DNA of 64,000 nt from Undaria pinnatifida (lineage: Eukaryota; Sar; Phaeophyceae; Laminariales; Alariaceae): the NCBI GenBank assembly GCA_012845835.1, contig JABAKD010000106.1:141141-205140 (forward strand). The letters run 5' to 3'. The translations under genes were made by a program, and so were the position numbers. Below the pieces are notes generated by a model. The model searched no databases. It saw only the letters and a program-made list of their open reading frames with translations, and was not told the DNA's origin. Positions 37,006 through 48,644 of this stretch are shown here, piece by piece. The stretch's first letter is position 1. Each line of letters opens with the position of its first letter.

Positions 37006-37060
37006 TAAGACGACGGGACGGGAGAGAAGCGAAGACACCCGTGACCACGGCTTGTCCAGA

Positions 37061-37824
37061 ACTGAGGAGGTCGCTGGGGCCAAACCTCTGACGAATTTAG
37101 CTAGATAGAAAGGGAACATGATCACTTCAGTAAGATGTGACCCCAGACGTTTGCATCTCTCTCTGCTCTAGGATGAAGAATCGAGGTAAACACTACTCCT
37201 GACTGGGTTCTACTGATATTGATGCTGGTGACGTTGAGTGGAAATATCCGATGTATTGTGAAGACAATACGCATTGCCTGGCAATATCTCTGTCTTATAC
37301 GAAGAACGTATTTCGTCTGCTTGATTGTCGCCACACTAATGCCCCTAGTGTTCTAGGTTGGGCAAGGAGCAGTGGTAAAAAACAAGTGCGCTGCTTGGTC
37401 ATCTAACCCAGACCGTTGGCATACAGAGCAATCTCCGGGCCGCGTTTCCTCTTCATGAGGCGTTTGAGGAAAAATTCATTTGTCACCTTCATGAAAGCTG
37501 TTGCGTTGACATATGCTACCTTGTGTGATATCAGATTTAGAGGAAAGGAACATCACCCAGGGAGGATGTACTGTAACTCCACTGTAACTCCACTGTAACT
37601 CGACACTAGGGCATGCTTTGTGGGCACCACTAACACGAGCATCAGACCTGGACGCAATATCTACAGGACGACATCGTCAACGACACTGCAATATACAGAA
37701 GGTATAATCGTATGTTATCTAATGTCAAAAGGAATTGCAGGCAGATATGTTAAAATTGTGGCAGACCACACCAACCTAGTTTTTGGGGTACTTGGTACGT
37801 GCCGTCTGCTTGATCGCTTTTAAC
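37061..37824. other. Unassigned spacer
   Basis: Short frames only. A 12-bp motif TGTAACTCCACTG is repeated near 37570-37600. Confidence 0.3.
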
Positions 37825-38045
37825 TTTTTTTTTTTTTTTGATCCTCCGGCGGATGGATGGGGAAAAATAAAGCTTTAGCTCACCACACTTCCACGTATTT
37901 TCATACGCGTCGTGTGTCGATTTAACTCAGTTGCTTTCGCAGCCCAACGCTAGCTGGCGCACCCTTCGGGTCCCATTGTAGGTATAGCGTAAGCTGTTCC
38001 TATCAGTGGTCTTCGTTACAACCCTCAGTGGTCTTCGTTACAAAC
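37825..38045 (+). repeat. Solo left arm of the foldback element
   Basis: Poly-T, CCTCCGGCGGATGG, GCTTTAGCTCACCACACTTC and GCGCACCCTTCGGGTCCCAT match 51641-51815. The central CAGTGGTCTTCGTTACAA is duplicated at the right edge. The right arm is missing. Confidence 0.75.
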
Positions 38046-38940
38046 CTTTCTAACCTAATGCGAACGAAGTAACGTCGTTGAGCGCGCACGCGTTAAGCGC
38101 GCCATCAAACATTTACGCTGTGTGCTACTTTCCCTCGTGTCCGTTGTCGGTGGCATTGCATGACCAACTCACCTTGCTGAATGTTTTCAATGTGCACCTC
38201 TGTCTCAAATGTTAATGTTATGAACACAGAGAGAGGTTGGCTTCATGTAGATGGGTGGACATAACAGTTTGGCGCCAGGAACACACACTTATTGATTATT
38301 AATCGTAGCTATAACATCTGATACGCACTTTTAGTCATAATGGTATCATATGCTGCAGCAGCGGCAGTAGCAGTATTTCGAAAGCTTCGTACACAAGTCA
38401 CTGAAAAATAGTCATGGTGGTAGTACATGTGTGCACATGTCGAATGTTTCTTCTTGCGGATATGTCGAATTATTATTATAATCTATGTTATGGTTATGTC
38501 CAACTACCCGATCCCCGTATAGTAACACGCAATGTGGAGCTGAGATGTAGGTCAAGTGCTATCGAGAAAGAATCGATGCTGTACAACGCAGCACCGCAGT
38601 TGACAGGGCGGAAGTCTAACCATGAAATAGGTGCTTCGTTAAACCAGGGCGCGCAAGTCCCCCCCACGGCGGCAACGTTAACACACACAAAGCAACGGCT
38701 CGCAGTGTTCGATTGCTGTAAGTAGTAGCTGCGGGAAGCGTCACTGCTGCTGTTGTAGTGCCAAGATTTCAAGATTCGCCTTTCTTTGCGAGCAAGGATT
38801 GTGCCGCAACTCGGCCGCAAGGCAAGGCACAAACGATACTATCTGTGGTGGTAACGTCCCCGTGGTATCATATGGTACCCACCGCAGGAACCCGAGGTAC
38901 GAACTTGATACCGGATACCAGTTACCACGTAGGATATGTG
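38046..38940. other. Unassigned spacer
   Basis: Frames of 103 (38414-38725 plus) and 112 codons (38494-38832 minus) overlap one another; nothing recognisable. Confidence 0.3.
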
Positions 38941-39402
38941 TATCCCGTCACCGGTTATTCGAGTTACAGGATTCACTCGATAAACTGATGCATTTCCTTC
39001 CATAGCTGTCAGATTCTGTCCACCTCAGAAACGGGTTTATAGTTTCCGCGCACAGACTGACTAACATCACCCTGTTGACCCTGATAGCTACACAAGCTGT
39101 AGTTGCAAGGGGAGTGGCCGACCTATATCCTTGATGAGGACACACAACCCGTAATACGCGCGATCGGAGTATCACACACTGCTTGCAAATATGAGTTTCG
39201 ACAAAATAGTCGACCTCACAGCTGGAGTGGATTTTCAATTTTTATAACAGATATTGCAAGGGGAGTCGCCGACCTATATTCTTAACGAGGACACACAACC
39301 CGTAATACGCGCGATGCGAGTATCACTCACAGCTTGCGAAGATGACTTTTGACAAAATATTCGATCTCACAGCTGGAGTGTATTTCAATTTTTTTTAATA
39401 TA
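38941..39402 (+). repeat. Two tandem right-arm ends of the palindromic family
   Basis: 38941-39247 has the full terminal block (CACCGGTTATTCGAGTTACA to CTCACAGCTGGAGTGGATTT). 39248-39402 repeats only the last ~155 bp (GCAAGGGGAGTCGCCGACCT to AGCTGGAGTGTATTTC). Confidence 0.7.
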
Positions 39403-40239
39403 CCAGGTATAGACTATATATATTTTACTAGACAGCTTCAGCAAACCGTTGTCCCCGCGCTATGCGATTAAACCTGCCAATCACAAGGCTCTTCAGGGCC
39501 TCCTGCTTCCCCCAGGATCGAACGTATAGCTTCTTTTTTGTGCGCCACTCTCTATGGCTGAAATCGCCGTCACTATACGCAGCAGCTACGGCCTATCTAT
39601 GGTCGCCTCCCTATAGTATGGAAGGCCTTGTATCTAGCAGGGCCAGGGGGGGCGGATGTGTACCGTCCGCTGTGCATTCGGGTTTACATAGGATTTAGCA
39701 TGACGTGTATGCACTATATGGCCTCGCATATCTAGCAGGTAAGGGGAGGCGGCTCTCTATCGCCCCCTGTGTTCAGTTAATGTAGGATATTGCATCGTGG
39801 TTTGGGGAGGGGGCGGTGTCAGGTACCCCCCCCCTGTCGGGAGGCTCGAAGTTGAAAAAGTTGAGGTAAGGCGTCGGAAAATAATATCCGGGCCCTCTCG
39901 CAAATCTCTAATTATTTGAAATGAAACGCCATTATCAGCGACAATCCGGGGAACCGGGTTCAATGTCCCCGGTGACAGGGAACAACACTTGCTTGGACAC
40001 GCGAAAAAAGAAGGTTCGGAAGGAAAAGGTCGGAGTCATCGATTCAACTGCTGCTCTCGCTTTGTTTCCACAGCTCGTTGTGGTCGTATCGATCCTTTTA
40101 TGGAGACTTACGCTGCGTCTGGCATGACATATGACGGGTGTAAAACGTGCCAAGACGCGATATAGCGAGTAAGACGCGCCTCACACCGTCAGTCGGATTA
40201 AGACATCATTATTTAATGACATGTCTCAGACGATTGCGC
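39403..40239. other. Unassigned spacer with local duplications
   Basis: TATGGCCTxxxATATCTAGCAG-type sequence occurs twice (39617-39680 and 39715-39790), a local ~70-bp duplication. No gene recognised. Confidence 0.35.
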
Positions 40240-40450
40240 TTACCCCCCCTCCCCCCAACCCCCCCTCCGCCCCCCGCTATTGAACTCCCGCCCCCCCACC
40301 CGCCCCGCCCCCGCCCCACCTCACCGGTTGTACCACTTCCAGGATATGGATAATAAACTGATACATTCCTTCTACATCCGTCAGATTTTGTTCTCCTCCA
40401 AACTTATTATATCGTTTTCATTGTTTCAATCTTTCCGCGCACAGAATGAT
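40240..40450 (+). repeat. C-rich right-arm fragment
   Basis: C-rich runs, CACCTCACCGGTTGTACCAC and a TTTCCGCGCACAGAATGA block: part of the palindromic family, missing its tip. Confidence 0.55.
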
Positions 40451-41049
40451 TCGTCCCCCCCCCCCTCCCCGGCGTTGGTTGACAACGACGCTGTGAAACA
40501 TGTCGATCACTGCGTGAGCTAGACAGCAATATGGTCCTGGTTTTCTATATTTTTTTTTGGCCGTCATCGAGATGGTTATGGATTTGGATCAATGTTGTGG
40601 GTGGAGAACCCGAACCCTGTAAAAGGGGAATGATCGCATCACGTTGCTGGTGAAAATGTGGCAAGGCACCAATGGGGCAGTTACATAGCTATACGCATTG
40701 CTGTCTCTGGAGTGGCCACACCAGAACCCAAAGCAACTCATTGGCACTGCAAGAAACTAGGCGCAAGGTGCCGAAGTCCATCTCACGAGCGGTTCTTGGA
40801 AGGATGGAGTTCATCCTTCATGCCATTCATTCGCCGAACACCTTGCGGCGCTTCGCTCTTGGTGCGTGCAAGCAATGTTTGCCTGGTTGGTGAAAACCCG
40901 ACGTGCTCCGTCTCGGCATAGTAGGGTGCAAGGGTCTATGGCCATACGACTACGGCCATGCACAAGCTGAGTACCCGCCCCCCCCCCCCCCCCCCCCGCC
41001 CCCTAGAAAACTCCGCTCTCCCTTCACCGATCATACTACTCACAGAGTG
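40451..41049. other. Unassigned spacer with poly-C tract
   Basis: A plus-strand frame of 87 codons (40658-40921) is unassigned. 40977-40997 is a C-run flanked by CTCCCTTCACCGATCATACTA, a right-arm remnant. Confidence 0.35.
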
Positions 41050-42098
41050 TATTATAAAAATAAAAATTCACTTCACCAGCTGTGAGATCAAATATTTTGT
41101 CGAAAAGCATCTTTGCAAGCTGTGTGTGATACTCCGATCGCGCGCATTACGGGTTGTGTGTCCTCATTATTAAGGATATAGGTCGGCGACTCCCGTTGCA
41201 ACTACAGTGTAGCTATCAGGGTCAACAGGGTGATGTTAGGCAGTCTGTGCGCGGAAACTATAAAACCCGTTTTTGAGGGGGACAAGACCTGACAGCTATG
41301 GAAGAAAATGCATCAGTTTATCAAGTGAATACTGTAAGTCGAAAAATCGGTAAGGGGAGGGCGGATGTTTTAAGGACGTGGGGGCCTGATTTTGATCAAA
41401 AGAAGGGCGAGAGGGAGGGAAGGGGGGGGACGGGACGGGTGGGGCAAGTCAATTTGTGCGTGGAAACTATAAATCCTTCTTGTGGGGGAGGGGGGGGGAA
41501 ATGTGCCGGGGGGGGGGGCGGGGGGCGGGGGGGAAGGGCTTTAGGTCGCATAGATGTAGGGGTTTGCTATACGCGTGGTGCTAGGTCAAGGCGATGGTGC
41601 GGGTGGTGGGGAAGGAGGGGGCGTTGGTGGCGGGGGTGGGTAGGAATTGCAGCCGCGGCATGGACGGCTCTAAAGCGATAACGAGGCGATACTCAGCGCG
41701 TGCAAGTGTTTATTACTCTGCCGGATTTTGATATTAGGTGGGGTGTGTAAGGTGGAGAAAGCGAGGAAAAAAAAAAAGGAAAAAAAAGGGGGGGGGGGGG
41801 GGCGGGCGGCGCCGGCAAGAGTTTTCAAGAGCTTTAGGTCTATATGATAAACCGATGCCTTTCTTTCCCAAGCTGTCAGATGTTGCCCCCCTCAAGAACT
41901 TGTTTTGGAGTTTCCGCGCACAGATTGATTAACGTCATCCTGTTGACCCTGGTCCAAGCTACACGGTAGTTCTTGAGTGGTTCTAGGGGGAGTCGCCAAA
42001 CTATACGTATCCTTAATGACGACACTCAGTAATACGCGCGATCGGAATATCACACGCAGCTTGTGCACAGATGAGTGTCGACGAAACCCTCCACGAGG
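41050..42098. mobile_element. Palindromic element with long TIRs, internally deleted
   Basis: The left arm starts TTATAAAAATAAAAATTCAC and CAGCTGTGAGATC and proceeds through the same blocks as the other copies in inverted order, to G-runs (41405-41545 and 41779-41803). At 41838 it jumps to the last ~260 bp of the right arm (GATAAACCGATGCC ... CAGCTTGTGCACAGATGAG). The two ends therefore form inverted repeats of ~260 bp. The final ~45 bp of the right tip are replaced by the minisatellite beginning at 42098. Confidence 0.7.
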
Positions 42099-42500
42099 TT
42101 GTGTTCTGTAGGGTACGTACAAACCACACCCGGGGTATATATCCCGGGTAATACCTTACAAAGAACTTCTGTAAGTTATGTACGACATTCATACCCGTAC
42201 CCGGAAATATTGGAAGTTCTGTACAACACTCATACTCGTCCGGAACTTCTGGAAGGTCTGTACAACAATGCCACAAATACCCGGGGTACGAGTATACCAT
42301 TTCTAAAACTTTACGTCCGTGCTGGCACAATACCCGGAACTTCTGTGAGTTCTGTGACACTCCCCTACCGTACCCGGAATTTCTGAAAGTTCTGTACGAT
42401 CTCTGTACCCTTATCAGGAACTTCTGTGGCTTTTATGAAACTGTGGCACAGGACCCGGGGTACGGGTAAAACTTTCTTTGTTGCAATACCCGGAGAGCCC
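42098..42500 (+). repeat. ACCCGGAACTTCTG minisatellite, block 1
   Basis: Degenerate ~30-35-bp units of the form ACCCGGAACTTCTG-GAAGTTCTGTACGAC, some followed by AATACCCGGGGTACGGGT palindromes. Starts GTTCTGTAGGGTACGTACAA. Confidence 0.75.
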
Positions 42501-43240
42501 ATGTATTCAATCACTTTTACCAGCCAAAGTATGAGCTATCATGTATTTTTACCCACCGAGTGTCGTACAATTCGACGCGAGTCGACGAGAGCATTTTTCC
42601 CGCGATAAAAATGTCATCATGGAGGGACGTACGACCGCCGTAGCGAGAGGGGAGGCGGGCCCGCGATGTGACCCCGGATCTGAGCTATACTACTGGGAGG
42701 GAGCGCGAGAGTAATGTTAGGAAAATAATGGGATGGAAAAAAAGGAGAAATGTGTACTATTAATATGTACCACATTAAAATATACTACATTATAATGTAA
42801 TGTTTCTTCAGTGACACAATTTGAACACCGAAGAGCAGTAGTAAGTGTGATTTATAACTAGAACCAAACAGCGAAATATGGTAGGTCCTGTTCATGTCAC
42901 TTTCGTTTCTAAGGGCTTTTATGAATCGATAATATTTATATTCAGTAATGAATCGAATTGAGTTTGATTCGATTTGGTGGAAACACAGCAATATTGGCTC
43001 CTGTCGGGAGACCACGCATTGCGAATTGTCAATATTTTATTTTTCCGATCGGAATGAGAGTGGCGACGATGCAGCTACATATCATCGACGTCTTAAACTG
43101 TCATCGTTTGTTTTCAGTACTCGTTCAGTAGCTTCGCTCCTTTGTCGAGGCACTTGACTTATCGGTCTGGTGTGGAAAAATGGGGCTTTCAGCCGTATTT
43201 TTGGTTGATGCGCGACAGCCGGGGTACCCTAACCCTTGCC
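42501..43240. other. Unassigned spacer
   Basis: 42640-42715 is an inverted copy of sequence at about 4060-4135. A T/A-rich stretch (42720-42960) follows. No gene recognised. Confidence 0.35.
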
Positions 43241-43325
43241 GGTCGCCCCGGTGGCGTATCAGGTTATCCTCGAGCCCGATATTTTGGGTCAGTTCCGCGA
43301 GTTTGGCGCCCCCCGAATGCATAAT
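43241..43325 (+). mobile_element. tRNA-derived SINE, copy 3 (5' head only)
   Basis: GGTCGCCCCGGTGGCGTATC through the B-box region, then truncated where the second minisatellite block starts. Preceded by CCCTAACCCTTGCC. Confidence 0.75.
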
Positions 43326-43330
43326 TGCAA

Positions 43331-43860
43331 GGTTAGGTTCTGTAGGGTATGCACAAACCATACCCGGGGTATATATCCCGGGTAATACCTTACAAAGAAC
43401 TTCTGTGAGTTCTGTAGGACATTCATACCCGCACCCGAAACGGCTGGAGTTCTGTAGGACATTCATACCCATACCCGGAACCTCTGGAAGTTCTGTACGG
43501 CAGTGCCACAAATACCCGGGGTACGGGTATAATACCCGAGGTACGGGTGCATATCATTTTTATTTCGTGTGTGAGTTCCGTACGCCCGTGCCACAATACC
43601 CGGAACTTCTGTGAGATACGTAACACTGCCGTTACGTACCCGGAATTTATGTAAGTTCTGTAAGATCCCCATACCCTAGTAACCCGGAACTTCTGTGACT
43701 TCTGTGAGACCGTGGCACAAACAATACCCGAGGTACGGGTACACCCGTGTTACACTTTTTTTTTTTATCGTCCCAGAGATCCAGGAAAAAAACGCTCGAG
43801 CTCCATACACTTTCGTTTGTGTACCAGTGTTACAATACCCGGGGAGCCAACATGCACTAA
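43331..43860 (+). repeat. ACCCGGAACTTCTG minisatellite, block 2
   Basis: Begins almost identically to block 1 (GTTCTGTAGGGTATGCACAA ... GGGTATATATCCCGGGTAAT), so the two blocks are related by duplication rather than independent expansion. Confidence 0.75.
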
Positions 43861-43959
43861 TTCAGGGTTCATATCCCGAAGAGTGATGTCATGTCTTGTC
43901 GTCAGTGAAACCAACCGAACACCGAATGTAGAGCAGTGGCAGTACGTGTCGTATATTAT

Positions 43960-44012
43960 AAAAATTAACATACACTCCAGCTGTGAGATCGGAGATTTCG
44001 TCGAAACTCATT
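43960..44012 (-). repeat. Isolated tip of the palindromic family
   Basis: ATTATAAAAATTAACATACACTCC-type start followed by GATTTCGTCGAAACTCATT: the outermost ~50 bp only. Confidence 0.6.
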
Positions 44013-44093
44013 ACATTATTATATAGTTGCACGTACTGCAGGTCCTGTCGATGTTACTTTACTTTCGTTTCTAGCCCGTGGGCACGTATTATA

Positions 44094-46183
44094 AAATTTC
44101 AAATACACTTCACCAGCTGTGGATCGAATATTTTGTCGAACTCATCTTTGCAAGCTGTGTGTGATACTCTCATCGCGCGTATTACGGATTGTGTGTCCTC
44201 ATTGAGGATTTTTTTTTTTTTTCGCACACATCTACTTTCCAGCTTCTGAACAAGCCGCGGTCACAGGTGTCGTCCCTTCTCCCCCCCGGTTCTTGCCTTC
44301 AACTTTTATCGCGCATAGGGTTCAGCAATCCCCCTGCTCGTCGATTTTTCATCGAGTGTTGCTAACTCACGCTCTCGCGCTTTCCGCAAGTCAATTTGTG
44401 CACAAGAACAAGTCCCAACGAATTCATACGAGTATGCACTCGGCGGGGCTCGAACTCACGAAACTGACCTATACCAGGCTTGAGGATAACCTGATACGCC
44501 ACCGGGGCGATATAGGTTGCAACTACAGTGTAGCTATCAGGGTCAACAGGGTGATGATCGGCAGTCTGTGCGCGGAAACTATAAGACCCGTTTCTGAGGA
44601 GGACAAAACCTGACAGCTGTGGAAAGAAATGCATCAGGTTATCAAGTGAATACTGTAAGTCGATTAATCGCTAAGGAAGGGGAGGGCGGAGGTTTTAAGG
44701 ACGTGGGGGCCTGATTTTGATCAAGAGAGGGGCGGGAGGGGGGGAAGGGGGGGGAGGGGACGGGTGGGGCAGGTCAATTTGCGCGTGGAAACTATAAAAC
44801 CTTGTTGTGGGGGAGGGGGGGGGGAAATGTGCCGGGGGGGGGGCGGGGGGCGGGGGGGGATCGCTTTAGGTCGCATAGATGTAGGGGTTTGCTATACGCG
44901 TGGTGCTAGGTCTAGGCGATGGTACGGGTGGTGGGGAATGAGGGGGCATTGTTGGGGGCGGGGGAATTGCAGCAGCGGCATGGACGGCTCTAAAACGATA
45001 ACGAGGCGATACCCAGCGCGTGGAAGTGTTTATTACTCTGGCGGGTTTCGATATTAGGTGGGGCGTTTAAGCAAGAGAAAGCGAGGAAAAACAAAAAAAA
45101 AAGGGGAGGGGGGGGGGGCGGGAAGGGTTTTCACGAGGTTTAGGTAACATATAATATGCTCCCCCCCCCCCCCCCCCTCCAACGCCCCCTCTTTCCCGAC
45201 CACCTGCACGATCACGTAGACCTAGCACCACGCGTATAACAAGCTGATACATATATTATTTGTGACCTAAACCTCCTCAAAAACCTCTTCCCCCCCCCCC
45301 CCCCCCCCCTCTTGCTCTCCCTTACTCAAACGCCCCACCAAATATCGAAATCCGCCACATTAATAAACACTTCACGCACAGGATATCACCTCATTATCTT
45401 TCGAGAGCCATCCATGCCGCTGTGTCCCCCCCCCCCCCGCCTCGAACGCCCCTTTCTTCCCCATCACCCGCACCTTCGCCTAGACCTAGCACCACACGTA
45501 TAACAAACCTCTCACCTAAAACCCTTCCCCCCCCCCCCCCCCCCCCCCGCCCCCCGCCCCCGCCCCCACCCCCCACCCTCCCCCCCCCCAACCCATCCCA
45601 ACCCCACCCCCTCGAACACTCCACCCTCTCTTTACTCACTGATTGTACGACTTACCCCAGAATATACACGATAAACTGATGTATTATTTCCAAAAATGTC
45701 ACATTTGTCCCCTCGAAATAATGTATAGTTTCCAGGCACATATCGACCTGCCCCCCCCCCCCCCCCCCCCCCCCCCGCCCCCAACAATATACTGGTGCCA
45801 AAACCGTCAGATTTATCCCCTCGAAAGGATTTATAGCTTACATGCACAAATTGCCCCTTTCCCCCCCCCCCCCCCCCCCGCCCCCCTCCAAACCCGCTCG
45901 CTTTTGATCAAAACCAGGCCCCCCCTTTGCCTTCACAGCTGTCAGATTTTGTCCCCCTCAGAAACGGGTTTTATAGTTTCCGCGCACAGACTGACTAAAA
46001 TCATCCTGTTGACCCTGATAGCTACACTGTAGCTGTAAGGGGAGTCGCCGACCTATATCCTTAATGAGGACACACAACTCGTAATGCGCGCGATCGGAGT
46101 ATCACACACAGCTTGCAAAGATGAGTTTCGACGAAATCTTCGATCTCACAGCTGGAGTGTATTTTAATTTTTATAATAATATT
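44094..46183. mobile_element. ~2.1-kb palindromic foldback element with ~1-kb arms
   Basis: The left arm (44094 to about 45140) and right arm (about 45270-46183) mirror each other. TATTATAAAAttTC..CACCAGCTG pairs with CAGCTGGAGTG..TTATAATA. CTATACGCGTGGTGCTAGGTC (44891-44911) pairs with GACCTAGCACCACACGTATA (45484-45503). GATATTAGGTGGGGCGTTTA (45051-45070) pairs with AAACGCCCCACCAAATATCG. Left-arm G-runs (44806-44860 and 45102-45117) face right-arm C-runs (45287-45309, 45427-45438, 45528-45548, 45751-45776 and 45860-45879). No transposase frame is visible. A SINE (44211-44510) is inserted in the left arm. Galileo/Foldback-type elements have arms of this size; the superfamily here is unknown. 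Confidence 0.75.
44211..44510 (-). mobile_element. tRNA-derived SINE, copy 4, nested in palindromic element
   Basis: Reverse orientation: starts with a T-run (the A tail) and ends GCCACCGGGGCGA. Flanks are palindromic-family sequence (GTGTCCTCATTGAGGA on the left, TATAGGTTGCAACTACAG on the right), so it inserted after that element. About 13 bp of host element is missing at the right junction. Confidence 0.8.
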
Positions 46184-46440
46184 AAAATACACTCCAGCTA
46201 TGAGATCAAGCATTCGGTCGACACTGATGTTCGCAACATTGTGTGTGATCCTCCGATCGCGCGTATTAACCATATATATATGGGCTTACTATACGCGGGG
46301 TGCTGGGTCTAGGCGATCGTGCGGAGTGGGGTTTTGCAGGGGAGGAGGGGGGATGAATGAATGCTACGTCATGGATGTAGAGCGGGGGAAAAAATGGGGG
46401 CGGGGGGGGGGGGGGGGGGGGGAGTTTTTTCCAGCGGTTA
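46184..46440 (-). repeat. Second left-arm fragment abutting the palindromic element
   Basis: ATATTAAAATACACTCCAGC directly follows the right tip of 44094-46183, so two tips lie head to head. The fragment reaches CTTACTATACGCGGGGTGCT and a G-run (about 46400-46423), with its middle deleted. Confidence 0.7.
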
Positions 46441-46444
46441 GGTC

Positions 46445-47165
46445 ACATATCAGGGTACTCCGCGGGAATTTTCCCGTCACGGTTTTCCCGTCGTAATAGG
46501 CGGATACGGGACGGTAGCGGAATACCGTCAAAATTCGCGATACCGTATACCGCCAAAGTCGGTACCGTCAAAGAACGAGAATCCGCTTCCCGTTTAAAAA
46601 GTACCGTATTTTTCAAAACCGCCAAAAAAATACCGTCATGATGCAGTACCGTCAAAAAAGTACCGCCATGTGCCAATACCGTCAAAACAGTTCCGGCAAG
46701 ACAAGTATGTCTGTGAATTGCCGGTAGTCCAGTAGGTAGCGGGCACGACGGTGAGTTTTTGAACCCTCACTGATGTCCTCTTTTTTTTTTCATAACTTCG
46801 AGTAATTTTTTTTTTTGTTGTAGGATTTTTGGTTCAGTTGGTTGCGTTTCGGAAGAACCAGAACCTCCTCTGCGGCGAATTTCACCTGATCACATGTATC
46901 GTATGTTCGGTACCGGGTATAGGCGATACCGTCATTTTTCAGTACCGTGCAAAAGGTACCGTCAAAAAACGAGAAACCGTTTCCCGTTTTAAAAGTACCG
47001 TCATTTTCAGAACCGTACAAAAAAACCCGTCATAATTCGCCGTACCGTATACCGCCAAAATCGGTACCGTCAAAAAATGAGAATCCGTTTCCCGTTTAAA
47101 AAGTACCGTATATTTCAGAACCGTCAAACTTCGTACCGTCATCGAAAACCGGTACCGAGGGGTAC
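46445..47165 (+). repeat. ACCGTCAAAAAA minisatellite, two blocks
   Basis: Blocks 46490-46705 and 46905-47160 consist of degenerate GTACCGTCAAAAA units. A longer shared segment, GAGAA(A/T)CCGTTTCCCGTTT.AAAAAGTACCGT, recurs three times. The 200-bp spacer contains two T-runs and no clear gene. Confidence 0.75.
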
Positions 47166-47884
47166 CCTGCATAATATAAAAAAAAATGCGACAAAAAGCG
47201 TTACAGTTCGAGTCAGGAAACGGTGACGGCCGAGCTGAGAAGCGACGGTACGATGTACGGCATGGAGTTGGTGTCAAAAACCGGTACGAGGCTGAGTTGA
47301 CTAATCAGCGTCGCGGATCGGGGTGTATTCTGCTGTACCGCACAGTGCACGTAATGGTTGCGGTATACCGTTTTCTGGCGTCTGACTTGAAAAAACAACA
47401 TGTCATTTGACGGAGGAAATACCGCATCTCTTTTTTACGCACAAACTCCAAATAAATGTTCACGTCGTTCATAGAGATAGACGCTGAAATTTTGCCGACG
47501 ACGTGTTTTACATGCTGCCCATCCCGAGGCCAGCCCCTTTTTTGTTCCACCAAAACTAATTGGGCTGCTATAACATGGTCCCCATTTTCCGAAAAATCTT
47601 ATTTCACGAAAAATCAGGCAAAACAACTACCACGTAAATAATACGAAGTAATAAATAAAATGAATGAATAGTCCATATAATTTCAACCCATGGGATTAGG
47701 TCTTCGCACGGGCACAGAGTAGATAAAAGACATGTCGTGTGCAAACATTTACGGTCTGAGTCAAATAAACGCCGTGGACATCCATTCGCCGGCGGATCAC
47801 TCACTTGGGGGTTATCACACGTCAACCAGCCTGTAGAGGCCATGCAAGGTACGTCGTACAAAGTGCCGAGCAGTAGTAGGTCAC
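47166..47884. other. Unassigned spacer
   Basis: Short frames on both strands, none recognisable. It ends at the SINE target AGGTCA. Confidence 0.3.
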
Positions 47885-48193
47885 GGTCGCCCCGGTGGCG
47901 TATCAGGTTATCCTCGAGCCTGGTATAGGTCAGTTTCGTGAGTTCGAGCCCCGCCGAGTGCATACTCGTATAAACTCGTTGGGACTTTTTCTTGTGCACA
48001 AATTGACTTGCGGAAAGCGCGAGAGCGTGAGTTAGCAACACTTGATGAAAAATTGACGAGCAGGGGGATTGCTGAACCCTATGCGCGATAAAAATTGAAG
48101 GCAAGAACCGGGGGGGAGAAGGGACGACACCTGTGACCACGGCTTGTCCAGAAACTGGAAAGTAAAAGTGTGCAAAAAAAAAAAAAAAAAAAA
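47885..48193 (+). mobile_element. tRNA-derived SINE, copy 5 (reference copy)
   Basis: This is the cleanest full-length copy. The tRNA-like head has an A-box TGGCGTATCAGG (about 47895) and a B-box GAGTTCGAGCC (about 47940). The body contains GACTTGCGGAAAGCGCGAG and GTGACCACGGCTTGTCCAGA, and the tail is ~19 A. AGGTCA flanks both sides (47878-47883 and 48194-48199 approximately), a plausible short target duplication. Transcription by RNA polymerase III from the internal A and B boxes is expected from the family's architecture. Confidence 0.85.
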
Positions 48194-48199
48194 GGTCAA

Positions 48200-48640
48200 G
48201 CAAGATACGTCGTTTAAGGTACGTCGCAAAATGAACCAGGAGTGAAATTAATGCAAAGTTTCTTAGCTGACACGTATCGACTAATGACTACTGTGACGAA
48301 CCGCGGCCATCAGCCGTGAGGTCTAGAGTCATTTGGCGAGGAAATCATGCATGAGTCTACAGGCGATACAGGCTCGGACTATGGAAGAACACAGATGCAT
48401 AACTCATATTGACTGACCTCCAGCGGTCCGCCCGAGGACCGACAAGCGCTTGCCAGAGAAGCCTTCGTGTGCAGAGGTATACAGGACTGGTGTCTCTCAG
48501 GGACGAAAGGATAGATGGTAGGTGATTGCTTATCTCCAGGACCGAAGGGTTGTGGTCTGGAGAAGTGTAAGGGGCTTGGTTGGTGTGGAAGTTGTGGGCC
48601 AAAGCGTACCACAAAAACACCAAGAGGGGGTCGCATCAAA
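48200..48640. other. Unassigned spacer
   Basis: Several 60-90 codon frames on both strands, no domain recognised. Confidence 0.3.
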
Positions 48641-48644
48641 CGCG

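Noticed and set aside
36388-37125. Thr/Tyr/His- and Val/Ser-rich frames of 200-245 codons
   Set aside because: They are translations of the ACT/ACC array, not proteins.
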